The notes: generated from the letters alone by a model not told the origin. A stretch of 64,000 nucleotides of DNA from Notospermus geniculatus (GCA_002633025.1 NMRB01000197.1:58741-122740), one strand, 5' to 3'; numbered from the stretch's first letter, positions 1 through 11,413 are shown. Numbers and translations are program-made.

Positions 1-1189
1 TATTATATGTAAAATTTAACGAGGATTTCAAAAAAATAGGTGTGAAGGTCATACAACCTATTGTTATCGAGATATTTGCATTTAACAAAGCTATTTTCGT
101 TATTAAAGGGTGAATTCAAATCATTATTATTGGGATGAACGTTTTAGGGTTAAAAACGGTTGAAAATGTGTCCGTCCGAAAATAGATACATTCATCCGAC
201 AATTGTACGTATTGTCCGAAAAAGCTCAGATGGACATTTCTTCCTTCCTGCACCCTACACCCTTTGTTAAATCGCGTGAACATCGATAGAAAGAAGAGCC
301 AACTTGAGAGCAAATCAGAAAAGTCCTCGCATACATTAGTAGTCCACAGTGACATCTGAACTTCGACGCAATTGAGCAGCGTTGAAGCCGCGTAAAACAT
401 GAATGACATTACCGGTCATATAGTCGACACAAACAAGTCCTTCCCTGATGCAAACACATGAATAGTATCCTTCTGATGTGAAACTAGCGACGAAACGTTG
501 TATTTTCCACAAATTTCTGACTCCAAGCGACATATCGAAGTTCTGAAGCCGCCATGTTTGCTCTGTTGGTTCACCTCGAGCCTAGGTGTACCCCGTTACA
601 TACACTACGTATTTCGCGTACTTCGTTCATTGCTCAGTTCCTGGCGGCGAGGTAGTAGCTCAGACAGAGTTCTGATTGGCCACTCGTCTTCCGGGCGGCA
701 ATGAGAGCAGAAATGTGGGTAGTATCAGGCAAGGGTGGATTGAGCGAGAGTAGGAGTGATAGGAAGACTTGTCAGGGCAAGATGTTATTCATATGACCCA
801 ATGGTACATCAAAACGTGAACCACTTGAGGAGCAAGCTCAGATGTATTGTCAATAAAGAGGACAATAAAGACAAGATCCTAGCCTCATGTTCCTACTTCA
901 GGGCTTTGGATCACTTTGAAGATAAGAATAAGACCTGGAGTCTTCCCTTCCCCCTTCAATTCTATTAAAATCTGTTTTTCAATTATTTTTGTGGGTACTT
1001 GCTGATGAACGACTTAATTGGTTGGCTGCACCATTTGACAACCTCTTCCTGTCTGCGTCGTTTCTAGCGAGCGAAGAAATGCAAAATGCAGTAGGCCTAC
1101 TGCGTGCATATTTGGCAGGGAAACCCACCCGAACCGATTACCACCGTCGAGATGGGCGGTTCCCCTTATATTAGGACATTATGGTTTAA
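1..1189. other. Unassigned AT-rich DNA
   Basis: I see no protein family, RNA gene or clear terminal repeat here. Short open frames occur on both strands but none carries a recognisable motif. A TTATTCATATGACCC motif near 784-800 resembles the ends of the small palindromic elements at 27729 and 36031, so part of it may be an old MITE end. Confidence 0.4.
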
Positions 1190-1776
1190 TTGCGCAGTGA
1201 TAACTTAACGATCAATAATTCCGCACAACTTACGGTGCGCGTACTAAATTTACCTGATTGTACAGATTTTGTCATGGTGCAACCTATTTTGGATTTGTTG
1301 AAAGCAAAATTGAATATGCCAGAATTGGAAGTCAAATGTTTGATTGAACCGAAACCAGACAGGGAACTCCGCTCAGCGAAGAGATTGTCGATGGTGATTA
1401 GGCAACGTGTCCGGAAAGCCAGACACTTTGCCTTCCAATAGTTGCATGGTCTAGGCTGCCCCATTTGTTGGGAAGAGTTTCCAGAATTCCCGTGCTTAAC
1501 GGGCACCAATTATGATGCAGTTTTGCCCTGTTGCTGGCTTCCACTCCACAGGTCCTGCGCCGAAACTCGTTTTTCCGGCGTGGACTATTCAGAGTGTTTT
1601 AATTGTAGGACACTATTGTATCGTACCTCGCGGGGCACCTTGATAATGCTGACTGGCGAGGGTTTGGATGTTACTCTGGAACGTAGGGAACTCCGACGGA
1701 GTTCGCGTCCCCCGCCGAAGTTTTTTCTGGACGCTATAGAGGCTACTTCCGTGACAGCATGGGAGAAATTATACCC
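1190..1776 (+). pseudogene. RING-like zinc-finger protein, copy 1 (in-frame stop, 3' truncated by MITE)
   Basis: One frame runs from about 1190 to 1780, broken by a TAG at 1439-1441. The 3' half has CPIC near its start, then PCCWLPLHRSC and CFNC, the spacing of a degenerate treble-clef/RING zinc site with one ligand position not a Cys. The 5' half (about 80 residues) has alternating hydrophobics (VRVLNL), then an acidic/basic helix-like stretch (ILDLLKAKLNMPELEVKCLI), resembling a ubiquitin-like beta-grasp only in pattern. The same order, N-domain, basic linker, zinc finger, is seen in copy 2 just downstream. No ATG fits the frame start, so an upstream exon is possible. The current terminal TAA coincides with the target site of the MITE at 1781, so the original C-terminus is lost. 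RING function (E3 ligase) is inference. Confidence 0.5.
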
Positions 1777-1780
1777 CTAA

Positions 1781-1930
1781 AGGCTTGAACCCACTGTCGC
1801 GTTTTGCCGCCGCGGTTTCATCACTGCCCGACAAATCCTTTGTTATTTTCTCGGTCCGCTGCCTTTTAACAAAGCATTTTCTGCCGGTGCGTTTCCCCGC
1901 TGCGTGAAAACGCGTCAGTGGGTTCAGGCC
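1781..1930. mobile_element. MITE with TTAA-type target site, 150 bp
   Basis: Inverted ends AGGCTTGAACCCACTGTCGC and its mirror at the right end (GTGGGTTCAGGCC) flank a GC-rich core. The right flank is TTAA (1931-1934) and the left CTAA (1777-1780), one change from a TTAA duplication. It ends the reading frame of the zinc-finger copy before it. Confidence 0.75.
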
Positions 1931-2017
1931 TTAATTTGTTTGTTTTTTTTCTTTTCTTAGATGTCATCTAAACCGACAGTCGGTGAGCTTCCCGCCTGTT
2001 AACAGCAGAACTCGGTC

Positions 2018-3041
2018 ATGTTTGGTGGGAAAATCTCAATACTTTGCCGCGATGTTTCGCCATACGCCTATGTAGATCTGAATGCGTTGACGTGGCCGCC
2101 GGTAGCAGCCAGTATGGTTTTCATACAGCTGGTAGCACTGACGATTAAATTTCCCACGGGTCACTATTTTTTAAAGCATCCTTTGAACGAGTATTTTGCG
2201 GCGGCGTTTTTCTTATACAGTCCGTTTCTTGAGGAAGAGGTGTTCCGCCTCTACCTCACTGGTAAGACCGCTGTCTGCCATGTCCCTTTGTGTCGGTGGC
2301 AGCAGCAGCTCGAACCAATCCATATTCAATATATTGATCGGATTGTCGCATCCGATTTGAAAATTACATGTAGTACTTTAGGCTCTATTTATGTACGTTT
2401 ACTAAATGTTTTTGGGCATCAATTCAAACTTGTCAGGAGTATGAAATGGATTTTAGAACAAGAACTAGGGTTTACAAGGGATGAACTTTTAAAATTGATT
2501 ACAGCGCCTGGCGCTCCTACGGTTTATATTACTCATCACTTGGCCAGAGAAATTCGTGCTAGTGAGCGACAGCGAGCCGTACATTTTATGCGTTGCGTTA
2601 TTTGGAGGAGAAAATTTGTGTTGGGTGTCTGAAACCTTTTGACTCCAGAGAGTTGCTGCATCCACCGACCCCTACCATCTATTTTGTGCCCTGCTGTTGG
2701 GTTCCAGTACACATTGAGTGCCTTATTGACTACTTTCATTATTCTTTATTTGGGATTCATTTTTGCCCGTCCTGTGGAACGGCTCTTAGGCGTGAGAGGC
2801 ATGGCCCTTATGCTGTACGCGACCTTCCTTTTTTTTAAAAAACTTTTTAAAACCTTCCTGGTGAAGCCCCATATCCGCGGCGGTCAGAGCGACGATTCGT
2901 GCCGCTCTGCCTCGTCCGCCCAAAGTCTTCCGAGAATGGACGTCAAGGAGGCCGTCTACATATATCGACACTAAGATCTCCCTCCGTCCTGCACAAGGGT
3001 ACAGACGACGTGCCCCTTCTTCCGCAGAGCCGGAAGATTAA
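2018..3041 (+). pseudogene. RING-like zinc-finger protein, copy 2 (frameshifted)
   Basis: A 204-residue frame starting with ATG at 2018 runs to 2632. The zinc-finger part continues in another frame from about 2593: CVGC, then PCCWVPVHIEC, then CPSC. The junction at 2590-2603 reads ATGCGTTGCGTT; a 5-bp tandem GCGTT duplication explains the shift. After a diverged stretch, a C-terminal tail (PRPPKVFREWTSRRP..., 2910-3041) matches the tail of copy 3 residue for residue in most positions and stops at the equivalent codon. That shared tail argues the family was coding when copies separated. N-terminal residues 1-110 match nothing I know; residues about 115-170 are the beta-grasp-like part shared with copy 1. 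A polypyrimidine tract and AG at about 1940-1963 sit just upstream and could be a splice acceptor. Confidence 0.55.
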
Positions 3042-3490
3042 TGGCCTCCAGGCAGGGAGGGGATGGCTATGCCACGCCCTCGGACGGCGGACCTGGGAGT
3101 GTCTTTGTTTCTATAGGGGTTACCCGCAGGCGTGATGTGAGTTGTAATTGTCACTAGACGGCCTCCGGACATATAGCTATATATATACCTCACGCATTAT
3201 GATTTTAGTAGTTCGTTATGTGACTTATAGGGGTCACGACATTTTCATATTATAATTTTGACAGATAGTCCATCTTCTTAACCTAAAAGAGAGTTTTATT
3301 GTTTTCTTTTGTAAGGGCTGAGTTGTGTTGTTGATAGGGGGAGCGCGGGACGACTGTCGCGGACAGTCTGCGACATTACATCGGGATGGGTTCGACCCCG
3401 TCTGCATGACATCTTTGAACGACCTTTGGATGATGCGCAAGGGATCTTCACCTTTATTTAGATTGTTTTAGGTCCAGGTAGGCCTAGTTN
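2640..3490 (+). repeat. Block A copy of the zinc-finger 3' half and its downstream flank
   Basis: This stretch aligns by eye with 6700-7510: zinc finger, C-terminal tail, a GGATGGCTATGCCACGCC-like segment, GGGGTTACCCGCAGGCG, a TATATATA run, and a GAGAGTTTTATT run before the end. The non-coding 3' part is as well conserved as the coding part, which suggests both copies belong to one mobile or duplicated unit. Confidence 0.8.
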
Positions 3491-3945
3491 AGCAGAACAA
3501 AGACTGGTTGACAAAGCACAATAATAGCGCATGGCTCATTGACCTTGTTCCATTTACTTGGTCAAACTCGCGCCCGACATATGCCCGAGTAACTTGGTCA
3601 AAGAGAAAACGACACCTCCCACTTGCTCTCTTGATTGAATTAAAACTTGCATGTATTGTATCATTGATTTTATCCATTTAGTGTACCTGGCCAAGAGGTG
3701 GAGTTTTAGCGGTTTCAATAGTTGTTGCGCAACAGAGCTCATTCATCCACACCGACGGTCATTGGAATCAGGCAGGTCTATCAATGAAAGTGGGTGGGAT
3801 TACCATGCAAAACCGAACGAAAACGGGACGTACGCATAACCCAGGTGACTGGGGATGGCCAGTCATAAATGTAGTACCAAATGTTCATGGCCGAAAACTC
3901 GACCTTTATAAGTTTAGTTTTGATACATACCTAGTGGTACCGGTA
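3491..3945. other. Unassigned spacer in block A
   Basis: I see no gene. One N at 3490 marks an unresolved base at the end of the repeated block. A TAGTGGTACCGGT motif near its end also occurs near 9518 in block B, hinting at partial correspondence. Confidence 0.35.
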
Positions 3946-3947
3946 TA

Positions 3948-4335
3948 GGTATTGATGTGAGAATTATATGGTTTCATGTTCATTGTTTCATGTTGCTATT
4001 GTTTAGATGTGGGGTGTTGTATATTTGACATTAATGTAGATATGTTGGATGCCACACTAGGCCTAATGGTAATATGATGCTAATACAGGCCTTGTTTATT
4101 GATAGAATGGTTGATTGAAGATGGTAGGCTTGTATAACAGTGCGGTCAGAGAATGCTTAGACCTTAGCTGTTATAGGGATGACTTATTTGTTGTTGGCAT
4201 CAGGTGTGATCTCTTCATATTGCTCCTGACTATAGGTCCCCTACATATACAGTATATTGTAGGCATCATAGCTAATGCTTTACCTATTTTAGGCTATTAG
4301 GCCAATGTTTATTTATTTATTTATTTTGGGCGTGA
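3948..4335 (+). repeat. Block A copy of a shared 390-bp non-coding segment
   Basis: It matches 9718-10095: both carry ATTATATGGTTTCATGTTCA, GTATAACAG.GCGGTCAGAGA and end in a TTTATTTATTTATTT run. No coding frame is conserved. Together with the zinc-finger block and the LTR-like segment it shows that 1-6.4 kb and 6.6-12.4 kb are copies of one composite unit. Confidence 0.8.
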
Positions 4336-5160
4336 TTGAAGAAGCGGTGAGGATGTAAGTCCGCGCCCTGGGAAGAGTGCCTTGATATCTCTAGGAGTTT
4401 ACCGAGATAGCCTCCCGTATTCGCTACATCAGGGTATTTCCTGGGCCTCGATGGCGGCGCCCAGGAGGATGGTTACTATGTCAATTCCGTCCGGGTTCAG
4501 CATGTCAGTTCACAGGCTCTTTTATTTTGCAGGACCTGCTTGGGTTGATTGCGGGCTTAGCTCGTTCACTGAGGGGAGCGGTCCTGTAGTTTACTTATTA
4601 TTTATGGAATGCATTGTCTCCCCGGCATATAAGCAGGCTATTGGAGCTGTAGCCAGTGGAGGGTGAGGGAGGAATCCGCTGGCCTGATTGCAGTGAGGCC
4701 AGACCCTGACGGGATTCTGCTGCTGCTTATTGAACCGCATTAGTAGAGGTTTTCTAGAGGCAGTAGCGATTAATATGTCGCCATTTTATATATTTTAAAA
4801 AGTTTATTTTATAATGTTTTAGGCCCTACTGTCAACGGTGGTCGAGATAAGATCTTATAAATTACTTAGAGTAATATTTTAGATTTAGGCCTAATATGAG
4901 TAATTTTAATAATAGAGTGACATACCGGTACTTCTTCTTTTTTCCGTTAGGGGCCGGATATACTTTTTAGTAGATTATCTAAAATTGGAAAATTGGCCAA
5001 GCCGAGTCTTTGGTGCGGGCCGGTGGCCTCGTGCACCTTCCCAGGTTTGACATAACTGGGAAATTGACTCCGGAGTTATGTGTTTATGTTTGCTACGTTA
5101 TCTGAATTGTATAAACCTGATATCGAAAGGGGGGTCACTTATTTTGGAAAGGGGGGAGGA
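4336..5160 (+). other. Block A internal DNA with an unrecognised 94-residue frame
   Basis: A frame at 4382-4666 encodes a 94-residue product with no family motif; its significance is unsupported. Just before the LTR-like segment lie two purine tracts (GAAAGGGGGG near 5125 and GGAAAGGGGGGAGGA at 5147-5160), as expected of a polypurine tract preceding a 3' LTR, though this is suggestive only. Confidence 0.35.
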
Positions 5161-5161
5161 T

Positions 5162-6445
5162 ACAACATTTAGGCCCATGTATTAGTCTGTGAAGGGATAT
5201 GTTGGACTTGGGTTCGGCCTCGTTTTTTCTGTATGAATGAAGGAGTTCGAATAGGAATGAACTGTAAATTGTAGTGTTTCTATACTTGGTGTGATGGATT
5301 TCTTTGCATCCTAACTAAATAAGAAACTTGACAGATGTACGATGATTGTACTTACCTGTATAATTTAAATCCGTGATACTTGTCTGTAGGCAAAGATGTC
5401 CATCATACGAACTAATAATATCAAGAATGTATAAGTACCAAGAATGTACAACTTAGTAATCAATCAAAAGGATGGGCATTAGGTTACTTTTTCTGATGAT
5501 AGAGGGCGTACGGTAATTATAGGCCTTCTATTTAAATAACCAATGTTCAGATTTAAAGGTTGTTGACTGAATTGTATTATTTAGAATATCGTCAATATTC
5601 TTATGTAAAGTTACAGACACATTACTGGCATACAATTTTTTTTTTATTTTGGTGAAACCATGGATTTGTTGTGTAGGTCAGAGTGCCCGACCCTGAGATC
5701 AAGTACAATATCAATTTGTCGAAAATATGGTCCATTCAAAAATGCTCTTTAACTCGGTTATTTCTGAGTGCATATAACTGCGGGAGGTGTCATTTTGTTC
5801 GTAATGATATTCTCTACACAATAACCCTTCACAAGTTAAGATCCCTTCGGTAACACAAATTAGTAAACTCACTTTTTGGCACATATTCGGAGTTGTACAT
5901 TCTTGGTACTTATATATTCTTGATAATATCGATGTGTTCCACACTCCTCCTGGTTTGTTTCTGTGGAGTTGTGATCGACCCGTTATGCTGGTTCGACGAT
6001 GCGCCGTGGTGGTATAGTAAAAATATACTCTGTTCTGAATTTTAGTATGGCAGATTTATTGCAAATTATTCCTTCGAAGGGGACGTCGAAATTTGGTGGT
6101 GGGCGTGTACTGATCTCAAAATAGAATCAGTGGCAAATTGATTTAAACGGAATTCCCTTAGAAATGATGCACGTCACGTGGTGTGACGTAGTTTTGGCTA
6201 GAGATTTAAATACGCCTTGTTCGGTAAATAGAACAGAGAGAGAAGCAGCGCAGCATTCCGGAGGGATCACAAGTAGGCATACAGAAGAGTTTGGTAAGTG
6301 TTTTGATTCAATAAATGCTTAAAACCGATTTATTGTGTGGTTGTGAGTCTCTTCCCCTGATGGGCAAGGTACGGTTGCGTTTATCGGCCTCAGGGTTTCG
6401 CCCCTTCCCCTGGCCCCTTGCAGACTGAATACTGACATCAGTATA
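5162..6445 (+). mobile_element. LTR-like segment, copy A
   Basis: It aligns with 11414-12395 from ACAACATT through CTTGGGTTCGGCCTCG, GGGGACGTCGAAATTTGGTGG and on to the end. The 3' quarter has a promoter/polyA layout: GATTTAAATA near 6208, a probable start region GAATAGAACAGAG, AATAAA at 6310-6315, then TTGTGTGGTTGTGAGTCTCTT and a TCAGTATA end. Downstream after about 10 bases is a TGG, where a primer-binding site could start. The flanking structure suggests an LTR retroelement, but neither gag nor pol is recognisable in the interior on either side. Confidence 0.55.
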
Positions 6446-6606
6446 GTAGTATGACAACTGGATTCGAGGTTGTCTCCCCGTGGTCACGTGAATGGCTGAA
6501 GAATGTCATGAACAGCTACACTCAACAAGTACGGCGGCGCGAGACCGCGAGATTCCACGGAATCTCTAAATAGGCCTCGTTCGTAGGCACAGATTGGGGA
6601 AGCTGG

Positions 6607-7044
6607 GTGATGTTCGGCCACCGAAACTACACCCAGGGTATTGTTTTAGTGAAGACGGAGATCCTGGGTAATCTTTGTATATACCCAGGACGACATTTAC
6701 CCTTTCAGCTTTACTTCGTGCCCTGTTGTTGGGTTCCCATCCACGTCGAATGTTTAATTGAGGCCTCATTTTATGCCATGTTTGACATTTATTTTTGTCC
6801 GTCCTGTGGAACAGTTCTTAAACGTGAGGTGAATTGCCTATATACTGCGCGTTCCCTTTCGCATGAAACTCCGGAATACGCGGCGAGGAGAGCGGCGATT
6901 CATGCCTATATGCCCCGTCCGCCTCGCGTCTTCCGTCAATGGACGTCCAGGAGGCCGTTCTGCTATATAGACATCAAGATCTCCCTCCGTCCTGCTGATG
7001 GGTATAGACGACCTGCCCCTTCTTCCGCTGAGACGGTTGATTAA
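6607..7044 (+). pseudogene. RING-like zinc-finger protein, copy 3 (5' truncated)
   Basis: The open frame carries FVPCCWVPIHVEC and CPSC, followed by the family tail PRPPRVFRQWTSRRP and a TAA at the same position as in copy 2. The first Cys pair of the finger and the whole N-terminal domain are missing; the frame upstream of the finger has no similarity to the other copies. It starts about 160 bases after the LTR-like segment ends. It is probably a truncated copy rather than a working gene, but the finger-to-tail part is uninterrupted. Confidence 0.5.
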
Positions 7045-7510
7045 CGGCACCCAGGCAGAACCGTCAGTGAGTGGGTGGCTATGCCACGCCCTTAGGACGG
7101 CGGACCTGTGTGTGTCTTCTGCTATTATAGGGGTTACCCGCAGGCGGGGTGTGAGTTATGATTGTCACTATACGGCCTCCGGATATGTATATATATATAT
7201 GCCTCATTTATTTTAATTACAGTAATTCGATATGTGACTTTACGAGGGTCAAGATCTATATTTTAATGCTGTAATATGGGGTGATAGTTTGTTTCTGTAA
7301 ATCTAAAAAAGAGAGTTTTATTTTATCCTTAATATTGACTGCATTGTGTGGTTGATGGGGGAAGTGCGCGGGAATGACTGTCAAGAAGGTCAAGTCGATT
7401 AACGTCAGGATAGTTTCGACCTCGTCCGTATGACAGCATGGGACGAACTTCAGAAGACGAATGATGGATTTCTGCCTTTGTTTGGATTATTTAGGCCCAG
7501 GTAGTCTAGA
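6700..7510 (+). repeat. Block B copy of the zinc-finger 3' half and flank
   Basis: Partner of 2640-3490. The match continues past the stop codon through the TATATATATA run at about 7190 and stops near the GGCCCAGGTAG sequence at 7496. Confidence 0.8.
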
Positions 7511-7657
7511 TTTAGAGTGAGACTGCTCGCTCTGCCATTTTAGGCTTACAGGACTCGGAGCGAGATTGCTTGCTCCTAGGTCCTAGGTTGTGTTCTATTG
7601 TTAACATTTGTGAGCGTTTTGCAATTTTATTGATAGCTGACGATGTAGTGACATTAA

Positions 7658-7805
7658 AGCCGGTGACAGACTGGCGTGTACGCAGCGCATCCTGCAGGCG
7701 TTCCACCAATCAGATCCTCCGGTAGTTGATTCGGTCCGTGTTACCGCTTCACTGATTGGTTGAACGCTTCCCATCGCGCTGCTTACGCGCTAGTCTGTCA
7801 CTGCC
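7658..7805. mobile_element. MITE with perfect TTAA target duplication, 148 bp
   Basis: The left end AGCCGGTGACAGACTGGCG mirrors the right end CGCTAGTCTGTCACTGCC. TTAA flanks both sides (7654-7657 and 7806-7809). The size and target match the element at 1781, so both fit a TTAA-targeting superfamily. Confidence 0.85.
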
Positions 7806-7809
7806 TTAA

Positions 7810-8600
7810 GCTGAGGTAGTAAGGTGATTAACTGAAAACTTATAACGAACTGTAGCTGTGTTTACACGTAAGCAATTTTTCCAGGCTCGGGTTCGAATTT
7901 AACCCGGATCCATTGAATTTTCTGTCCACACCTATTATTCGTCTTACGATATTGAACGCTGGCCATGCTATTTATAGANCTCTCTGGACAGCTGTGAACT
8001 GCGGTCTTTCCATGTTCAGGATTGCTTCCAAAATCAAAATGTGCCTTGCATAGGCCTACAGGGGTAAACCACAGTTATGCAATTGAATATTAAGGGTAAA
8101 AGCCCACTGTTTGGAAACTTCATTTCTTTGACATTGTGCAAATTGCATTTATGGTCCTCGTGGAACAATGGGCTCTGCCGACCATATGCTTCGCCACACA
8201 TGGCTGATTCTTGCACTAGACTTAGTCATTGCCCATAGGAAAACAATGGTATCATTGATGTTTTTGTACCTTTCATAGTTTTGGTGTGACAGGCCAAGAA
8301 ATTTGGAGTGACATTTTTTTTGACTCACCCTGTATACCTAATATGGGGATTGGCAGAGTTATTATCGACTGGCATTTGAATTATCGTCTTAAAAGACTCT
8401 ATTGCAATTGTATAGGTGTTGATGGATTTTGTAATTTTATGGAATATTGATCATATACGTCAGGTATGTGGTAAATGATATTGGTGTAGTACCGTATTGC
8501 CACTGTGTTATCGTGTTACCAGAGGGGTGTGGAGTGTGTGTTTTGAATAGTGTACTGATCACAATATGTGAATCAGTATGTGTTTACTAATCAATAACTA
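7810..8600. other. Unassigned spacer
   Basis: No gene is recognised. An N at 7979 interrupts the sequence. Frames are short and lack motifs. Confidence 0.35.
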
Positions 8601-8890
8601 TAGTATGTATCGCGTCACCCGTAATTTATGTATATGTGGACTTGTGTATTTAAAGATGTACCGGTCACGTGGGTAAGATCCTGTTATAAGACTTTGCGGG
8701 CCCGTGACCGAAGGAGAGGGAAGCAAGCATCAAGAAATGTAAGTTCGTATTAATAAACTGTTGTTAATGATATCTGCCTGGCTATGAGTCCTTTTCCCTG
8801 ACTTAGCGAGACGGTCTAGTTCGGCGGCCTCTGGGCTGTGCCTGACCAGCAATTAGAGGTTAGGACTGATATGTCAGTACAATAGTTGGT
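8600..8890 (+). mobile_element. Divergent LTR-like 3' segment
   Basis: Layout parallels the other two LTR-like ends: GTATTTAAAGATG near 8650, AATAAA at 8752-8757, then GGCTATGAGTCCTTTTCC, GGCGGCCTCTGGGC and a GTCAGTACA end. Similarity at base level is limited to these landmarks, so it represents a different subfamily or an old insertion inside block B. Confidence 0.45.
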
Positions 8891-8919
8891 TTTGTTATGT
8901 ACTTACATATACTTTCATA

Positions 8920-9400
8920 GAGCTGTGGAAAAAATTATTAGACCACCTCTGTTATTTCCACTCATTTCTCATTAAATAGGCTCCACAAAAAGTCTTTATC
9001 ACCCTTTTGTGCCACGTTTTATAACAGTGTACTTTTTACCGTGTAAAAACAGGACTTCAGTCATAATTATAAGCATTAACTCCACAAGATGCAACAAATG
9101 CTGCTCAAAGAATTTAGGTTTGATTAGAAGCGATGTGAAGTGGACTGCTGTCTGCAGAGTAAATGTATACAATTCAGGTCCTTCCGTTTAGTCAGATCTT
9201 TTGGCAAGGTCCTTCGAGCAGCCCCATTGTTTCTTCATTGTGGGTCAATTTCTATGTTTGATATTGTCTTGGTGAAGTTGCAGCAATTTAACCAACACAA
9301 TAAATCAGTAGATCAGAGCAATTGGAGAGTTTGTGGGACCTATTTTAATGGAAAATGAATGAGTCAACCAGAGGTGGTCTAATATTTTTTTCCAGAGCTG
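8920..9400. mobile_element. Tc1/mariner-type MITE, 481 bp, TA target
   Basis: The left end GAGCTGTGGAAAAAATTATT and the right end's complement CAGCTCTGGAAAAAAATATT agree over about 70 bases with scattered changes, including AGACCACCTCTG. TA flanks both sides (8918-8919, 9401-9402). No transposase frame is present. It sits directly after the LTR-like 3' end. Confidence 0.85.
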
Positions 9401-9402
9401 TA

Positions 9403-9717
9403 TTGGTGAAGGGGTGACTTTTGTTACTTCTCATGAGGTTTCCTGCGGAACAGAATTAGAAGAATATTTAATGAAGCGATTGATCGAATGTTACCATGAG
9501 TAACATGTGCTAGCTAGTATAGTGGTACCGGTGTAATGTTTTTCACTACCCCTCGTTTGTCAATGCCTCCCAACAAAAGATTGACGGAGTAAGCCGCGAC
9601 CCGACAATGGGGGAGGCACTGATCAACATGTCTTTCTGTATTTGAGTGTCCGCCACACAATAAAGCGGGCATTGTCATACGGGGGGCATTCTCATACATT
9701 ACACTTGTATTATGTAA
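9403..9717. other. Unassigned spacer
   Basis: Nothing recognised. TAGTGGTACCGGT at about 9518 parallels a motif near 3940 in block A. Confidence 0.3.
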
Positions 9718-10095
9718 TTGATATGATAATTATATGGTTTCATGTTCAATGTTTCATGTTGCTATTGTTCAACATGTTGGGCGTTGTATATTTGCTAATT
9801 AATGGAGATATAATATCGAGTGCCACAGTAGGCGTACTCTTAATATGACGCTAATGCAGGCCTTGTTTAATAATAGAAAGGTTGATCAATGATGGTAGGC
9901 TCGTATAACAGCGCGGTCAGAGAGTGCTTAGACCTTGGCTGTTATAGGTATGATTTATCTGCCGTTGGCACCAGGTGGATTTCCTCACATATTGTTCTTG
10001 ATTATACATGCAGTATATTGTAGGCCTCTCAGACAATGATTTACGTATTTTAGGCCACTAGGCCAATATCTATTTATTTATTTATTTACTTTAGG
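9718..10095 (+). repeat. Block B copy of the shared non-coding segment
   Basis: Partner of 3948-4335, ending in the same TTTATTTATTTATTT run, after which a LINE fragment follows. Confidence 0.8.
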
Positions 10096-10114
10096 TGCAC
10101 AGTTCGATAGGAAC

Positions 10115-10451
10115 ATGAACATGTCTCAGCAAGTGTCCAAATGTGTCCAGAGTGTCTACTTTCAAATCAGTCAAATTTCAAAGATAAGATGCTATCTGGA
10201 CAACATCTCATGCGCCCGAATAGTCAACGCATTGGTCACTTCCCGTCTTGATTTTCAAAATGGCCTGCTTCTCGGTCTGCCTGAGTATGAGATTCACCGC
10301 CTACAGAAAGCGCAGAATTCTGCGGCAAGGCTCCTCACGCGGACCGGGAGGCGGGACCATATTACTCCCGTTTTAAAGGAACTGCACTGGTTGCCTGTGA
10401 GATCGCGCATCGAGTACAAAACCCTCCTGATTGCTCAGAAAGTTGTACATC
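10115..10451 (+). pseudogene. LINE reverse-transcriptase C-terminal fragment (CR1/RTE-like), cut by gap
   Basis: The frame contains the characteristic post-RT segment: LVTSRLDFQNGLLLGLPE, LQKAQNSAARLLTRT, HITPVLKELHWLPVRSRIEYK. It corresponds to the C-terminal region after the YADD-containing palm of CR1-group non-LTR retrotransposons. It runs straight into the assembly gap, so the end is unknown. A closely related fragment lies on the minus strand at 29721-30140. Confidence 0.85.
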
Positions 10452-10670
10452 NNNNNNNNNNNNNNNNNNNNNNNNNNNNNNNNNNNNNNNNNNNNNNNNN
10501 NNNNNNNNNNNNNNNNNNNNNNNNNNNNNNNNNNNNNNNNNNNNNNNNNNNNNNNNNNNNNNNNNNNNNNNNNNNNNNNNNNNNNNNNNNNNNNNNNNNN
10601 NNNNNNNNNNNNNNNNNNNNNNNNNNNNNNNNNNNNNNNNNNNNNNNNNNNNNNNNNNNNNNNNNNNNNN
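10452..10670. other. Assembly gap (219 N)
   Basis: Unsequenced bases. Frames drawn through it are meaningless. Confidence 0.99.
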
Positions 10671-11413
10671 AACTGTCCGGGGAACAAAAGATCCTATTGT
10701 TACATTCTAATCTCTGACAATTGGTTTCTATACGCATGCCGCTTATTCCGTCATTCAACAATAGAAGTGGACACTTTTTACAGGGGGACACTTTTTACTG
10801 CTACACCGGCACGAATAAGACAATGTTACTAAATCCTAACAGGGCAGTTGGACGGATCACAAGATTACAAAGAACGGTCGACCAATCTCCGTATAAAAAT
10901 GTGTTCCCCGCAGGGATACACCGACTCTAGCACAAAATCCCCTCACAGGGATCGACGGCACCTATGCCACGAACCACACGAATCACGTTTCCAGCAGCAA
11001 CTCTGGTTAAACTTCACGAGGCGCCAACACCAGGGACGACGGACGTCGGGAGCTCCACAAATTAGTACCACACAAACACAGGCTAGAGTCGAAAAGGGTA
11101 CTGCCTGAAAATCCAACTTGCCCTGAATATAAAGAGAATATTATGTCATACCTAGCACAGTTAATAAGTTTATAACCAATCTGCCCGGCCAAATGCAATT
11201 GACACATCAATCAGTTCGTAACCACTTCCAAGAAAGTCTTTGAATATCCGAGTGCACTCGTACTTTCCAAGTCCAAACACAAGGTCACAGAGAACCATTC
11301 CAAAATCAAGAGCCCATGACAGAATTAATAGAAAAATGACAACATTCACAAGCCTAGCACAATTAAGCATGACATTAAGACCAAGTTGCTTCATTCGTCA
11401 TTGTAACCAGCCA
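10671..11413. other. Block B internal DNA, unassigned
   Basis: Short frames occur on both strands without motifs. It occupies the place of 4336-5160 in block A but shows little visible similarity to it. Confidence 0.3.

Noticed and set aside
10373-10832. Open frames running through the N gap
   Set aside because: Most of their length is undetermined bases; only the LINE part before 10452 is real.
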